A stretch of 64,000 nt of DNA. It comes from Marasmius tenuissimus (taxonomy: Eukaryota > Basidiomycota > Agaricomycetes > Agaricales > Marasmiaceae). Below are positions 45,585 to 57,096 of this stretch, piece by piece. Under the pieces are notes generated by a model. It was given only the letters and a program-made list of their open reading frames with translations. It was not told the DNA's origin and did no database searches. The position numbers and the translations under genes are program-made. Every line of letters starts with the position of its first letter. The stretch's first letter is position 1. Where the stretch lies: the NCBI GenBank assembly GCA_029532415.1, contig JAQOTA010000052.1:2356001-2420000 (forward strand). Direction: 5' to 3'.

Positions 45585-48500
45585 TATCTCAGATGTATTC
45601 CCTGTACCACCGCTGTATCTTTAGCAATGCCATACAATCCATCGGAATTCAACTTTCCCAAACGGACGGCCGTGCTTGGGAGTGTCGCCATTCTCTCGAG
45701 AGTGACTTTCTATTTCAATCATCAACACTGTTCACGAGGACTGATTGTTAAAGTTCCAGAATCCATTGCCGATGGGAATGTCCTGTCGTATATGTCTCTT
45801 TCCTCCTTCGCCAGGTTCTCGGAGCTCTATCGAATATTCTTCACGTTCTTCGGTCCCTGCCTCTATTATAGTCAGTGCTCGACCAATGATTGGACTTGTC
45901 CTCTTTAGCCTTGTCCGCAGTTCTGAAATCGAAGTCTTGAGATCAGGGAATGCAACGAAGCTACCTTGTCTGTGGGTCCCAACTTAGATCGATGGGATGA
46001 CTTGCTGTTGAGGGTCTCGGATATGGCCACAACCAGGACTCCTCTTATCGGCCTTCTTTTGGGTGGTCTTCCTGACGGTCCTACCTTTTGCCTTGTATTA
46101 AGAAAGGGTTCCACCCGATAACGAAATTTGGGCCCTTGGTTAGCCGCGTGAATGAAACGTTTATGCGATTATGGTGAGTGATATGTCAATGGGATATCGG
46201 TGTTGATATTGTTTTCGTCACAGTCGATACCGTTCAACGCCGCTGTTCTGTCCCTCTTTTCGACACAAGGGAGCATGGTGACGGATGGAGCTCCTGCCTC
46301 GCAAGGTGAATATTGAAGGGCCAGCACCAACCCCGTACGATGTGCACGGAGGAATTCACACTTGTGCGGCAAGTCCTTCGTCTCCTCCGAACATCCTGAT
46401 CTTCCTACCCCCCGGCCCGCAGCCAGTTGCAACGAGATGTGTGCGTCTCAAGATCCGGACTGATATCGCACTCCGAGTCTCCATCCACACGAGGAGAGAA
46501 GATGCGACCTCCACAAAAATCCGAGCCTGTGATTAGCACGGTGAAAAAGATTGCAACGAGGACCACCACCTCAAGGTCATGGGAATATTGAGGGCTCCAA
46601 TGTCTTGAACGGAAGTCTCCGCTCTCACCTATGTCAACCTCTCATTCTCAGCCGTTCTCTCAGACCTGGTCCTCGAAGTAACTGCGCCCCCGTAGGCCGC
46701 AGCAAAAGGCTTCACCTATTGAAGTAGAAAATAGACGCCTAACGGGACCTTCACCACTCCGATCCACAGTCATCTGTTTACACTTCAATCACCTGTGGTA
46801 CTCTGCCAAGCCGTAGTACACACAGATGACGATGTAAGAAGTGTTGCAGTCTACCAGGGTCTACCCCGATCTCTAGATGGGAAGCGATCAAGCCTCGAGG
46901 CATGGTACTTGACCCCAGCATGATCTTCAAGGAAACCTTCACTCACGCTTGTCTCGCAGACGCCGACGTTCGGGTCCAATAACTTGAATAGGTCCCATAA
47001 TTGAAGTTCAGACTCACGTTCCACCAAGGGTCAATGATCTAAGCGCCATATCATAGGCACAGCGATATGGGTCCACGTTTTCCGGGATGATGCCTCGAGG
47101 CAGGATAGGCCACTCGAGCTGAAATGATAATCTATGGCATCTTCAGTAAGTAGTACCGGTAACCAGACGGTACGCCCTCTCCGATCGATTGTCCCTGCCC
47201 TGACTTTTCCTTGTTCTTGTTGGTATCAATCATGTTGGGACGACACGCTGTCTGCAGCGTGCACGCTAAGGGAACCTCTTTGTACACAAACAAAGATCTC
47301 GGATTTCGTGTGCATGCTGTTTCGTGTTTCGATACGTCAGCCTTTTCATCGCTAAATAGCGTTTAGAATCGTATGCACCGGATTCCGGGAACTGGAATAG
47401 GAGCAATAGAAGACACTAACTTACAGCTTGAACCACGGAGGAACGCCGGAAGGTATGTGTTGAATAATGGTTGTACATCTATGCTGTCGAGTCATCGAGA
47501 TTGGGAAGGAAGTGACTACGCCGCGTTCATCAAGAGTAATGACCCACGCCCTCTCCGATTCGATTTTACCTTCACTTTACCTTCGATTAATGAGACGCGC
47601 GTACTCTGCTATCACTGGTAAGTACGCGTCAGCCCGCGTACCCCTGGGTACCCACTGTGGTTCCGACTTCAAATGAATGCCAGCGCACAAAGGAAAGCTT
47701 TTTTATTCATCCGAACAGCCTGCGCCCCCGAGATTAAATCACTGAGACCGAGAGACGTGTGGTAAGCGGTCTTATCAGACTTGCTGCCCCAGGCTGAGAC
47801 TCGGTGTCCTATTCAGGATATCATCATATACGGGTTTCCGGGTGGTTGGGCAAAGGTGGACAGATGCTTTGACGTTGAGTAGATAGATACTAGTAAGTCA
47901 GAGTGGTAGATAATACAGACTGAATACGAATATCAGGGGAAAACACGCCACTATCAGTTCGAGGCAACGCCGAACAGCAAATTGACTATCGTTGCACTCC
48001 CGTGGGTGATACCAAGTATAGAGCCATAGATACTCGATAATCCAGAGGAAGAGACGCCGATACGGACACACACTCGGATTGTGCATGTATAATGAAAAGT
48101 CTGGAACATAAGGCTGTTAAAACAGTATTGACAAGGAAGCAGGCTACCCTTCGAACCTTTACATGTCTCGGCCACTTCGAGTCCCACGGAAGTCGACGCT
48201 TCAGGAAGGATGCTGCCGAGTCAATGGAGTCACAGACCAGAAATATTTAAAGCGCCAATCCCTAGATATAAATATACTCGAGCCAAGATATACCCAGTTG
48301 TTCTAGTCCTGCTCTGGCTTCGGAGATTAGCGAACCCGAGCGCTGTCGGGCGCCAGCCACAGGGGGATAGGAGGATCTAAGCAGCCTGAGAGAGAACATA
48401 AGGGTCTGGAGGTTTGGGGTCCCTAGCCAAGCGTGCATGACCACTGTAACGAGAATTGAGGTCAGTGGGTCGAAGGTTTAGAAGGCGCCTTCGAAGCCAA

Positions 48501-49860
48501 AACGTACCATTGAATAGCTCATGTCTTATCAGCTGCGAGTGGACGAGGTAACGTACAGGTACCCGTTAAAACGGGATGAATAAATGAGCAATTTTGGGAT
48601 AGATGGATCGTCACAAACGTTCATATGAGAAAGGTAGCATATCCAGCCAGCTTCGACAAAAGTCTGGAGAATGGCATTGTGCAAGCCATGTTGCAGTTTC
48701 ACCCGTGAGTCGATTTGCGGCGAGAAGAAGCTACCCCAATATCGGTTAGCTTGTGGGCATCGGAGAGTCGAGGATGTAGGAGTTTTTGACGCAATAAATA
48801 TGTCACGGAACGGGAAGCAAATGCCTCAACTTGTCGTGGGAGCTAGAGATAAGACAGATCACAGATGGGTACCCGACGCCCGGGGTTGTTCCAGATCGAG
48901 AAACCAACGAGAATGGGTGCGGATGAAAGACACTTTGAACTTTGAAGGTCTCGCTCAAAGCAAGATGAGAATGACGGGCCGGATGAGATGGGTCAAGGAA
49001 CAGAACGTGTCAGAGATGGGACTGCAACCTAGTATCGTGGTTCTGCGAGAGAATATCGGTGAAAGTGGTGTTGTTTGTGGCGAATTGGGGCCTTCTGTGC
49101 GGTCGCAGTTGGGGTCTCGGTGTTGTGACCAATCCGAGGGAAAAACCCACATTGACAGCAGCTGTTATGGCAAGGTCCGAGCATGGAGCGGGAGTCAAAG
49201 AGCATCAACTCAAGCTGAACTGAACAAGCTGTGTGCCATGATCGGTCCCGGCCACAGCAAGGTCTGCTACAAGGAAACATGAGTCAAGACATCAATGGGT
49301 CGTCTCGACGAGCCTCGATGTTGCCAGCAAATCGACTGAAGAGCACTATCAAAGGATAAACAAAGGTGGGGCGATACGGGTGGGAAGGTGATGCACAGTG
49401 TTGCTAGACCGAGTATAGAAAGAGCGACCCAGAGATACGACGCTGTTGGAAACAAGAGGACCCACAAAGACAACATTCTTCCCGGCTATCGGGTCGTCGT
49501 AGATGTGTATAACAGCAAGAAAGACGGGCTTGAGATTGCGAGGACTCCTGAAAGCGACTGTCGGGGACTCTAAGGAGGAATGATCTGGAGAGACCGAGGG
49601 TTCCCGGTAACTGCCTGGAGCGTCACCTGGAACTGTGATTAACTACATTGAACCAAGTTGGGACGCAGTTTGGATCCAGATCTGATACGGCCTCGAGGCG
49701 ATATACGTAGACCTGTATATTTGTCAGGTTCATCAGTCATTCAAACAATCTTTTCCCATTCCTCCCTTCTCGTCATACTTATACCTGTCATATAGGGACT
49801 GTTGGTCCATTATAGACCTCGTCCCGAACTTGTTCCCGGACTACCGTGTAGCGAGGATTT
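45585..49860. other. Gene-poor region, no confident gene
   Basis: About 4.3 kb. Two stretches look slightly protein-like: plus-strand frames at 45627-46118, the last piece ending TPLIGLLLGGLPDGPTFCLV, and a 203-codon plus frame at 48671-49282. Neither shows a recognisable domain, and joins are ambiguous. No tRNA, transposase or long repeat was noticed. The region separates PFD1 from the large hypothetical gene. Confidence 0.4.
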
Positions 49861-52800
49861 ATGCAGCGCGGTCGTTCGCGGTCAATATCAACCGTGGCAC
49901 TGGCCAGGCAGGCATCCGAGGAGCGCCGCTGGTCATTGTTGGTCACAGCCACAAGCACTTCTTCATCACCTTCCACCACGACGCACACGACCGGCACGAG
50001 TTCCTCGAAGCCCCTTTCATCCTCACTGGTCGAAATTATAGGTTAGTCATTGTAATGGCCTCAAGATGCTCTGTGGTCTTCAGTCTAATCATTGTTCCCT
50101 TCTATCAGATATAACAACCAATATTACCGAAGAATATCCTGCATCTCCTACAGACTCGTCCGACTCATTAGTGTCGAGTTTGATGACGTTGGAGGGGGCT
50201 TCGGCATCTATTCCTCCTCCATTAACGCTACAGGATCAATTGCACGTTGCTTACGCATCGGATGATATTCATCTGGCGAAGATTCTCCTGCTCAAACTCA
50301 AGGGGATCGAAGTGACATCCGACTCGGACCCACGAATTGACGCCGTTCAGCCAGAAGATTTCGACGAGTGCTTCATACCAGCTGGGGGATTTATGAGCCA
50401 AGAAGACGAGGAGGTTATTGAAGAGATGCAGAGGGCAGAACTTGAGAGGTTACGAGTGGAGCATGAGCTGAGGGAGCGAAGAGAGCGGGAAGAGTCTGAA
50501 AAGAGACGGCGGCGCGAATGGGAATCACACTGCGAGAAGATATGGGAGGGAGAGAAGAAGAGAATGCGAGAAGAGAAGCAATTCCTGGAGAAGAAACGAG
50601 AGGAGGAACGCAAGAGATGGGAGGAGACGGACAGGAGGAAGAGGGAGGCTGCTGAGCGCAGAGCCACAACAACGTCGAGGTATCCCACAAGGTCGTCGCT
50701 GTCGATGTCAAAGTCCAAACCCAAGCTTTCCTACGCCAATCTCTCGACAGAGCGCTCTGCTGGGTCGTCGTCGTGCTCGATTACTGCGGACGATGACCAG
50801 TATCTTTATTCTCTACCAGTCCCCAAGGTACCTCCGCCACCGTCTCGACGTCGGAGGGGGAGCGCGTCTCCGCCATCTCAATTGACTTCGTTTCCCTCAT
50901 CTCACTCCGGTCCTGCATCGAACTCGTCAACACACAAACTCGGTCAGCTCAGTGATGGTCATACTGGAGACGACGAACGCCCCTCTAGCTCACATCAGGG
51001 TTCAATCACATCAGAGGGCAGGACAAGGACTGCTTTGGAACCTTTGGACTCCGAGTCTGACCCGCACACTCACCTCTCGTCGTCGTCCTCGACAACGATT
51101 ACGGTCTCCTTCCGTGATGTCTTGACATCCATGCGAGGACCTTTATTCCCCATTGTCCCAGAGTCCGATTCGAGACCGCGGCACGTACGTGCAGACGAAT
51201 CTCGAGACGGTAGTCAGAGCCAGAGTCCTATCAGACACCGAACCCAGAGCAGGGGGCGGTGCCAGGAACAGCCACTCCAGCCCCTCAGTCAGAAGAGCGG
51301 TGGTTCGACAAGGCGCCGGAAACGTGATGAGGAGCTTCTGTCGTTGCTGTTGACGGAAATCAAATGGGTGGAGGGCGAAAGGCTTTTGAGAGGTCGACCA
51401 AGGCAACGGGCATCAGGGGAGCGGAGCAGGAGTCATCGAAGTACGGAGAAGGAAGGCGAAGCAGGCTCGAAAGAGAAAGCAAGACAATTACGTCCCTCAC
51501 AGCCCGTCAGGCAGAACTCTTCGAGCTCAATCAAGAGCTGTAGCAGCACGAGTAGCTGTGCTGCGTGTTCTGCTGCTTCACAAACCCCAACCTCACCAAC
51601 TTCCTCTACCAGTAGCGCCGTTTCTCGTGCCGGCTCATGGCTGTCTTCGTTCTCCTCTTCATCAACGAGCACCGACATTACGACTCCCTCTACCTCCTTT
51701 TCCACTTCACCGCTGAAAGGGAATATAACTCCCGTCCATAAACATCTGTCTTCCTCTGTACCTCCAAGCAACGTTCGGTCGACCGTCGCTGGCTGGCTGC
51801 GAAAGTCAGCTATTGCCGCCGCCGCCACCCAGCAGCACCAAGTCAAAGAGTCACATCGAAACGACACGCAACTTATGCACTCCTGTCACCGTCTTCACCC
51901 CTCGCGTTTGACTCGTATTCTGCCGTTCGATGGTCCTCTTCCCCTTGATCACGACGGAGATGGCACGAGCTCATTTCTGAAACATGAGGGTGTTGACGAG
52001 CTTGCGTTCAATGGTGACGCGAAGCCTCGTGCTACGGACCAAAACGCAGGACACCGGATTAGTGTTCACGGTGCCGCTGGCCTTGCAAAGCGAATGACTC
52101 GGTTTGTTGAATTGGCGAAGGGCTTCCAAACTGCGTACATCAATATGGCTGCGTTTAGTGCGCTTCACACGACCACTTCTTACGATGGAAGGTCTTGGGA
52201 CTTTGCCGATGATGCCGAAGAAGAAGAGGTTCGGCGCAGAAGGGTGAGGGGTGCGAGTACGAAGACGGCGGTCAGGAGACTGCGACCTGCTGGGTACAGA
52301 GCCACGAATGCGGAGGTGCAGTTGTTCGCGTTAAGACCGACCGTGGTTGGAGTGCGAAAGGAGAAGGAGGGAAGCTTTGGGGCAATGAACGAGGGGAGTG
52401 CGGGGGTTTTGCTAGATGACGAGACAGGTCGCGGATCTGGCGCGCGAGAGCTGAGATCGCCATGGAACCAGGAGGACGACGACGAAGGAGTGGAGTACAT
52501 CCCTCTGCTCTCTCCTTTTCCACCTTCGCATTCGCCCAAGACGGTGCTGCCCAGCCCTCTCCCTTATCCCTTGTTCTTCAAGCCCTCGAACCCTCTCGTA
52601 CCCTCCCCTCATCGACGTGTTAGCTTGCAACACCACCAACAACTTGAGGATGGAATGGAGTTTGGATCGTTATCCGTGTCTCCCCCTTCATACCCTTCTC
52701 TGGCCCGGGGCACAGGCCGTTTCTCTTCCCGCCTATCTTCCTCCCCGCCTCCACGCTCTAGTCCACGGTCGCGGGGGACCTCCAGGTCAAATTCCTTGTC

Positions 52801-53227
52801 GCCTACTCGACGTTCGTCATTGGCCCGGCTACAAAACCCGCAGAAGTTGCCAGCACCAGTACCTCGTCCTAGGCTGGTGGCCAATCCCGTCTACCTGCGG
52901 TTGAAAGCAGCCAAGAACGTCGGACATGAGCTCGGAGTGAACTGGGAGGTAGACCTTGGGAAGAGATGCGGTTCATTGTGCACAGGGAAGGAGAAGGTGC
53001 TTGCGCTGGCCTACGATGAGATTGGGAAGAGTGTTTTGGGTCGCGAGGAGGAATTCAAGCGAGAGGGGGAGCGTGAACGTCTTTACATTTTATCAAATTA
53101 TCGAGGTGGGGCTGGAGTCGAAGTTGAGCGTGATCGACGTGGGCGCCACGATCGACAACGGATTCCTGTGGCCCAGGTAGAAGGCTTTTCCGGTGTGAGG
53201 AGGGGGAGATGTGTTGTCCGTGGGTGA
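49861..53227 (+). CDS. Large hypothetical protein, charged coiled coil and Ser-rich
   Basis: I do not recognise this gene. Exon 1 (49861-50041) and exon 2 (50109-53227) keep one frame of 1099 aa across a 67-nt intron; an alternative ATG at 50066 inside that intron would give 1053 aa. After a Thr/Ser-rich start there is a short helical segment (LTLQDQLHVAYASDDIHLAK). A strongly charged single helix or coiled coil of about 90 residues, Glu/Arg-rich, follows (around 160-250; for example EEKKRMREEKQFLEKKREEE). The rest is mostly Ser/Pro/Arg-rich and likely disordered. A more ordered part near 52080-52340 includes GLAKRMTRFVELAKGFQTAY. The C-terminus is basic. The Ser-rich nature and coiled coil suggest a scaffold or cytoskeletal role, but this is only inference. 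Confidence 0.65.
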
Positions 53228-53627
53228 AGGGACGACGATGGACTCTACTCTCTTTCTTGTTTCAAATTTTGGGTAGGGTTGTTTTTGCAGTTTTTATGCC
53301 ACCATACACTAACGCTTTTGCTATGATATGACCCGTAATGTAGTTAATCCCTCTGGGGACTTGCATCTTTATAGATTGCCTCCACATTACTGTACATTAT
53401 ACTCTAGTCGCACGTTTGCGCCTGCCTTTCCATTGTATATAAGTACATTTTACACTTTGGCACGAATCAACTATTAAATCCATATGAACTAACACGTAAC
53501 GAGGTCAAAAAGACAGATTCTGCTTGTGCAGGTACCTGGCAGATCCGTAGCTCAGGCCCACTGGCCTTGGCCTGCTCAAGTGCAGCTTTCGCATTCACTA
53601 GCCGAGGTGAACGTCCCCAGTTTCCGT

Positions 53628-53691
53628 GATCAAAATGGTCCGTGCGCACTCGGAAAAGTATAAAAGCAAGGGTCGAACAATTTGCCACCTC
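53628..53691 (+). promoter_or_regulatory. Conserved U1 promoter block, copy B (TATA-like at 53659-53666)
   Basis: TATAAAAG starts 33 nt before the U1 5' end, exactly as in copy A. The preceding GGTCCGTGCGCACTCGGAAA differs from copy A at one base. Together they look like a TATA box plus proximal element for snRNA transcription. Confidence 0.65.
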
Positions 53692-53869
53692 ATACTTACC
53701 TTGATGGCACAAGCCCCTTCACGTACTGCGGTTTGTGGGCCGTGGAAATCCTTCATAGCACGGCGACCTTGTCCATACAGAGGGTGTCTGCGGTTTGTAT
53801 GGGCTTCGGCTCATGCACCGTCTCAATATTTCCCTGTCCTGCCATGGCCACTCTGGCTAGGCGGGCTCC
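53692..53869 (+). ncRNA. U1 spliceosomal snRNA, copy B
   Basis: Same 178-nt RNA as copy A, on the opposite strand, with one difference (T at 53845, giving a T-A pair in the terminal stem). It begins ATACTTACCT. Predicted parts in order: 5' splice-site pairing end; stem CACAAGCC/GGTTTGTG with loop core UCACG; stem GCCGTG/CACGGC; CUUGUCCAU as in U1 stem-loop II; hairpin GTATGGGC-TTCG-GCTCATGC; possible Sm region CAATATTTCC; terminal hairpin CCTGCC...GGCGGG. The motif CTGCGGTTTGT occurs twice in the RNA. Open frames that cross this locus are an artefact of the RNA gene. The identity as U1 is from the 5' end, length, layout and duplication. Confidence 0.82.
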
Positions 53870-53879
53870 TTTTTTTTTT
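53870..53879 (+). terminator. T-run directly after U1 copy B
   Basis: Ten T residues follow GGGCTCC; copy A has seven (37886-37892, minus). A terminal GC-rich hairpin plus T-run would stop RNA polymerase III. U1 is normally made by Pol II, so this may only be part of the 3' flank. Confidence 0.4.
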
Positions 53880-53894
53880 ATGCCGGTTCGCCGT

Positions 53895-53909
53895 CCTAAC
53901 CCTAACCCC
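53895..53909 (+). repeat. Telomere-like CCTAACCCTAAC element downstream of U1 copy B
   Basis: CCTAACCCTAACCCC lies about 15 nt beyond the T-run, matching the element after copy A. The surrounding 70 nt also align, with substitutions, between the two copies, so the element is part of the duplicated 3' flank. Confidence 0.6.
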
Positions 53910-53979
53910 AGAACAGCCTGTTACAGTTTCTGTAGACCTACCCTAAACACTGGGAGTAAATTTGTTTTGGCATGCTAGC

Positions 53980-54485
53980 GATCCTCTGCTTGACCCTCTT
54001 CATGTTCATTCGATTTGATAATTTAGTCAACATTGAGCAAGCTTTTGACCTTCAAGACACCACAGACAAGTCAAGGCCGTCGATAATCACCAACATCAAC
54101 GGCCTGTTACGTCCGTGGAAGATTGAACCAGTTCTTTCCTCCGCCGCCAGATTTCGTTTTGGAGTTTTGGTGGACCAACGGAGGATTGGGCTGCAGACGT
54201 TCCTACAAGAGTTGAGCGTGAATTTACTGTAATAGTATCTACAACCTTCATGCTCGTAGTTTTGGAACAAACACTTGACTAGTTTCGAATACCTATTTAA
54301 TTCTCATCCACTTAAATGAAACCAAGGGCCAGTTGCACCTTGCAATCTTGAAAACGACCATCCTCGCTCACTCTGGTACTCATTTGATGGAGCCAAGTTC
54401 TCCTGTATTCACGCACGGTAAGGGACTATAAATATTGAAATGGCATATCAAGAGCTCGAATGATCAGCAAGTAAGAATACGGTCC
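53980..54485. other. Intergenic between U1 copy B and FIP1
   Basis: An 86-codon plus frame (53972-54232) starts with a hydrophobic stretch but has no family match that I can see. It may be chance. The rest is probably the FIP1 3' UTR. Confidence 0.4.
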
Positions 54486-57038
54486 TCAGCGTCGTTTGGA
54501 ACTTCGGTCGTCCAAACTCGGGGAACTGCGACGTTTGCTGAACAATCGGACGGTAGATCAGCCAAATAGGGCGTGGAAAGGAAGTACAGATATTCTTACC
54601 GGCTAGACGAAGATCTTTCCTCAGGTTCGCGACTAGGCGTTCGTGTCTTTTCTCCTCGGTCTCTGTCCCTATGTTCTCTGTCCCTGCTATCCCTATCACG
54701 GTCGCGATCGCCCCCGTAGTCCAGCCCGTCGACTGCAGGAGCATTCCCATCGCGGTCCTTGTATTTGTTTTGATTACGAGGCCCCGTTGGTACATTCGGG
54801 GGAAGTGGCGAAGCTGGTCGTGCGGGTGCAGAAGGAGCTTATCCAAGGATAACAACTCAATCATCTTGTCATTGAAAACTAAACGGAAACAAAGTGTACG
54901 TACCACCTTCTCCGGGACCATAGATTCCTCTTCCCCTTCCTCTTGCAGGGAATACGGTACCCCGCCCTCGTACCGCTCCAGGAACAGGAGTGGCCCCGCG
55001 ACCCCTTGCAGCAATCGCTTGTGGTGTCGCGCCGCCTGGTCGTGCACCAGCAGCTGGCATCTGAGCACCACTACCTCCCGCTGGGCCGCCTACAGGCTGC
55101 CCTTGATCCATTCCAGGATACATTTGGTTGTCCTAATACAGCGCGTCAACAGCCACACTGCCTAAAAACCTCGCCCACTAACCTGCATACCAAACTCCAT
55201 ACCCATACCCATCGCACCAGGGAAACCACCCTCTTGCATCATACCCATGCCTCCCTGATCAGGCGTATTGTTCCCTGGCATCCCGCCACCCATGCCACCT
55301 CCGGGGACTACACCCTGTGGCTGACCATCCATGGGCATGCCCATTTGACCCATACCCATATTGCTCATATCCCCGTTCATACCCATACCCATCGGATTCA
55401 TCATGCCCATGTCCATCATGACGCCAGGAGCCATCATCCCCGGGTTCATTCCCATATCTACAGAGCGAGGTGAGTACGAGACAATTTCAAAACGAGACAT
55501 CCCGAACGCACCTCCACCCATGTTCCCACCTGCACCTGCAACAGCTTGGTTGATCTGGTTCATTTGATTCATCATCGCCGATGTACCCGTCATTACCATT
55601 TGTCGAACTTCGGGCGGCAGCGCCGTTAGCTGGTCTTCTTGCATTCCGGCGAAATTCTTATGGCGAAGGTTAGTTTAATCCCAACTCTGAATCGTTGCAC
55701 AAAAAAAAACTCACCAGGACGTTGACCTTCATGACACCAGCGACATCTCCCATCTCCCTTCGCCTGTAACAGTACGCCTCCCAACTAATCTCATCGAACC
55801 CGTAGTTGAACCAATCGCTGATATCCGCTCCAGGACGACGCCATGGCTTGTCAGCCATGTTCCCTATGTCTACTTCGTATATCGAGCGGCCATCTAACAT
55901 GCCCGTCTCATCGGGTTCGATTTTGGGGTGAGACGGAGGTGCCCTTGCGGGTGGAAGTGTCGAAGTATCGACGGAAGGACCTTCCTCGACCGAGTCCGGA
56001 ACTACACTCCCAGACGCCGAGGGTTGCATTGACGCCACAGACTGTGAGCCGACGAGGGTCGATGTTGAGCCTCCCGCTGCTGGTTTGGAGGGTGTCGCAC
56101 CAGCACCCCTCTGAATAGGCGTGTATTCAGTTGTAAGTGACGGTTGTGAAGTTGCTGTAGTCCGGATAAGACAATGGTCAATAGAACCTTGGAGCTCCGA
56201 GGCGTACCTCTTAACGGTGTGGCCTGAGCAGTAGTGCTTGAAGTTCGGTTTTGTTGAGGACGTTGAGCATTCGGACTGATACAAAACCAAGTCAATCGTT
56301 GGATGAGTGGAATGAACTTTCGTGGCGCACCGGAAGTCTATAGACCGTGGACCTCGGTCGGTATCAATGATGATTTCAACCTACTCAGCTGCTGTTCAGC
56401 GGAGCCACGGTTCAACGAAAAGAGCACTGACATCTTCATCCTCTTCTTCGCTCTCTTCTCCACCGTCTCCTCCAACTTCAGAGCCGTCCTCCTGCGGTGC
56501 ATCCTCGTATGGGTCTCCGTTGGTGGAATCTTGTTGGCCTTGTTGATCTTCCTCTTGAAGTCTCTCTTGTTCTTCAATTTCACTTTCTGCAGCTGCCTCC
56601 AATTGTGAGACGATTCCATTTGTCGCGAGCGTATTCTCTACGGGTTTTCTATGCCAGAACGTTCACCGGTGTGACTTTACGCGTAAGACAAACGCATTCG
56701 TATTGATCAAAACTCACGGGTGGGAGTATGAGGCTATCGCAGGCAAAAATAAACTTTTGTCAAAAATTTTGCATGTTCATTGCCGAAGGGAGTTACAGAG
56801 AGGGAGCGGTAGAGGTAAAAACGACCGAATGGCACCCCAACCAGAAAGAAAGCCTCCAGCATAAAGTAATGACCCTCACCAGCGCTACCTGTGCTTGTTG
56901 TTGGTTCACTTTGACCCTGTGGTTGATCTGGCTGTTTAGTAGAGGTACCATAGAGGTATTCTTCGTCGTCGTCGTCCCTGTTCACCAAGTAAGCAGCGCC
57001 CAATCCTGAGAGTAATGCTGAGTTTCGTACATCATCAT
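54486..57038 (-). CDS. FIP1: Fip1-like pre-mRNA 3'-end processing factor
   Basis: Fip1 is the CPSF/CPF subunit that tethers poly(A) polymerase. The start is unusual: an 8-nt exon (57031-57038, ATGATGAT) is spliced over 53 nt to 56977, giving MMMDDDDEEYLYGTSTKQ. An acidic region follows (EEDEDVEIIIDTDRG, then RSIDFR). The Fip1 signature is DIGNMADKPWRRPGADISDW followed by FNYGFDEISWEAYCYRRREM. Next come Met/Gly-rich repeats (GMMAPGVMMDMGMMNPMGMG), an RGG-type stretch (FPARGRGRGIYGPGEGG) and an RD/RS tail (DRDRDSRDREHRDRDRG) ending SRKRRSSPSLDDRSSKRR; such tails bind RNA or splicing factors. The last exon keeps frame through AGC CG|C. It is head-to-head with the mitochondrial uL10 gene, with 58 bp between starts. 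Confidence 0.9.
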
Positions 57039-57096
57039 GGTTGTTTCTGGCAGGCGAGGAGAAATGTGACAGTCACGTTCTCGTGACACGCTCTCT
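57039..57096. promoter_or_regulatory. Very short bidirectional promoter, FIP1 / mitochondrial uL10
   Basis: Only 58 bp separate the two start codons, so promoter elements or UTRs must overlap the opposite gene. Contains two overlapping-palindrome strings (TCACGTTCTCGTGACAC) that could be a bound site. Confidence 0.5.

Noticed and set aside
48671..49282. 203-codon plus-strand ORF as a gene
   Set aside because: No recognisable domain, odd composition (many Arg, Cys, Gly, Ser) and no splice or promoter support; likely chance.
54448..54620. FIP1 ending in the frame RLAGKNICTSF
   Set aside because: The parallel frame gives a continuous RD/RS-rich tail ending SRKRRSSPSLDDRSSKRR through a phase-2 intron, as expected for Fip1.
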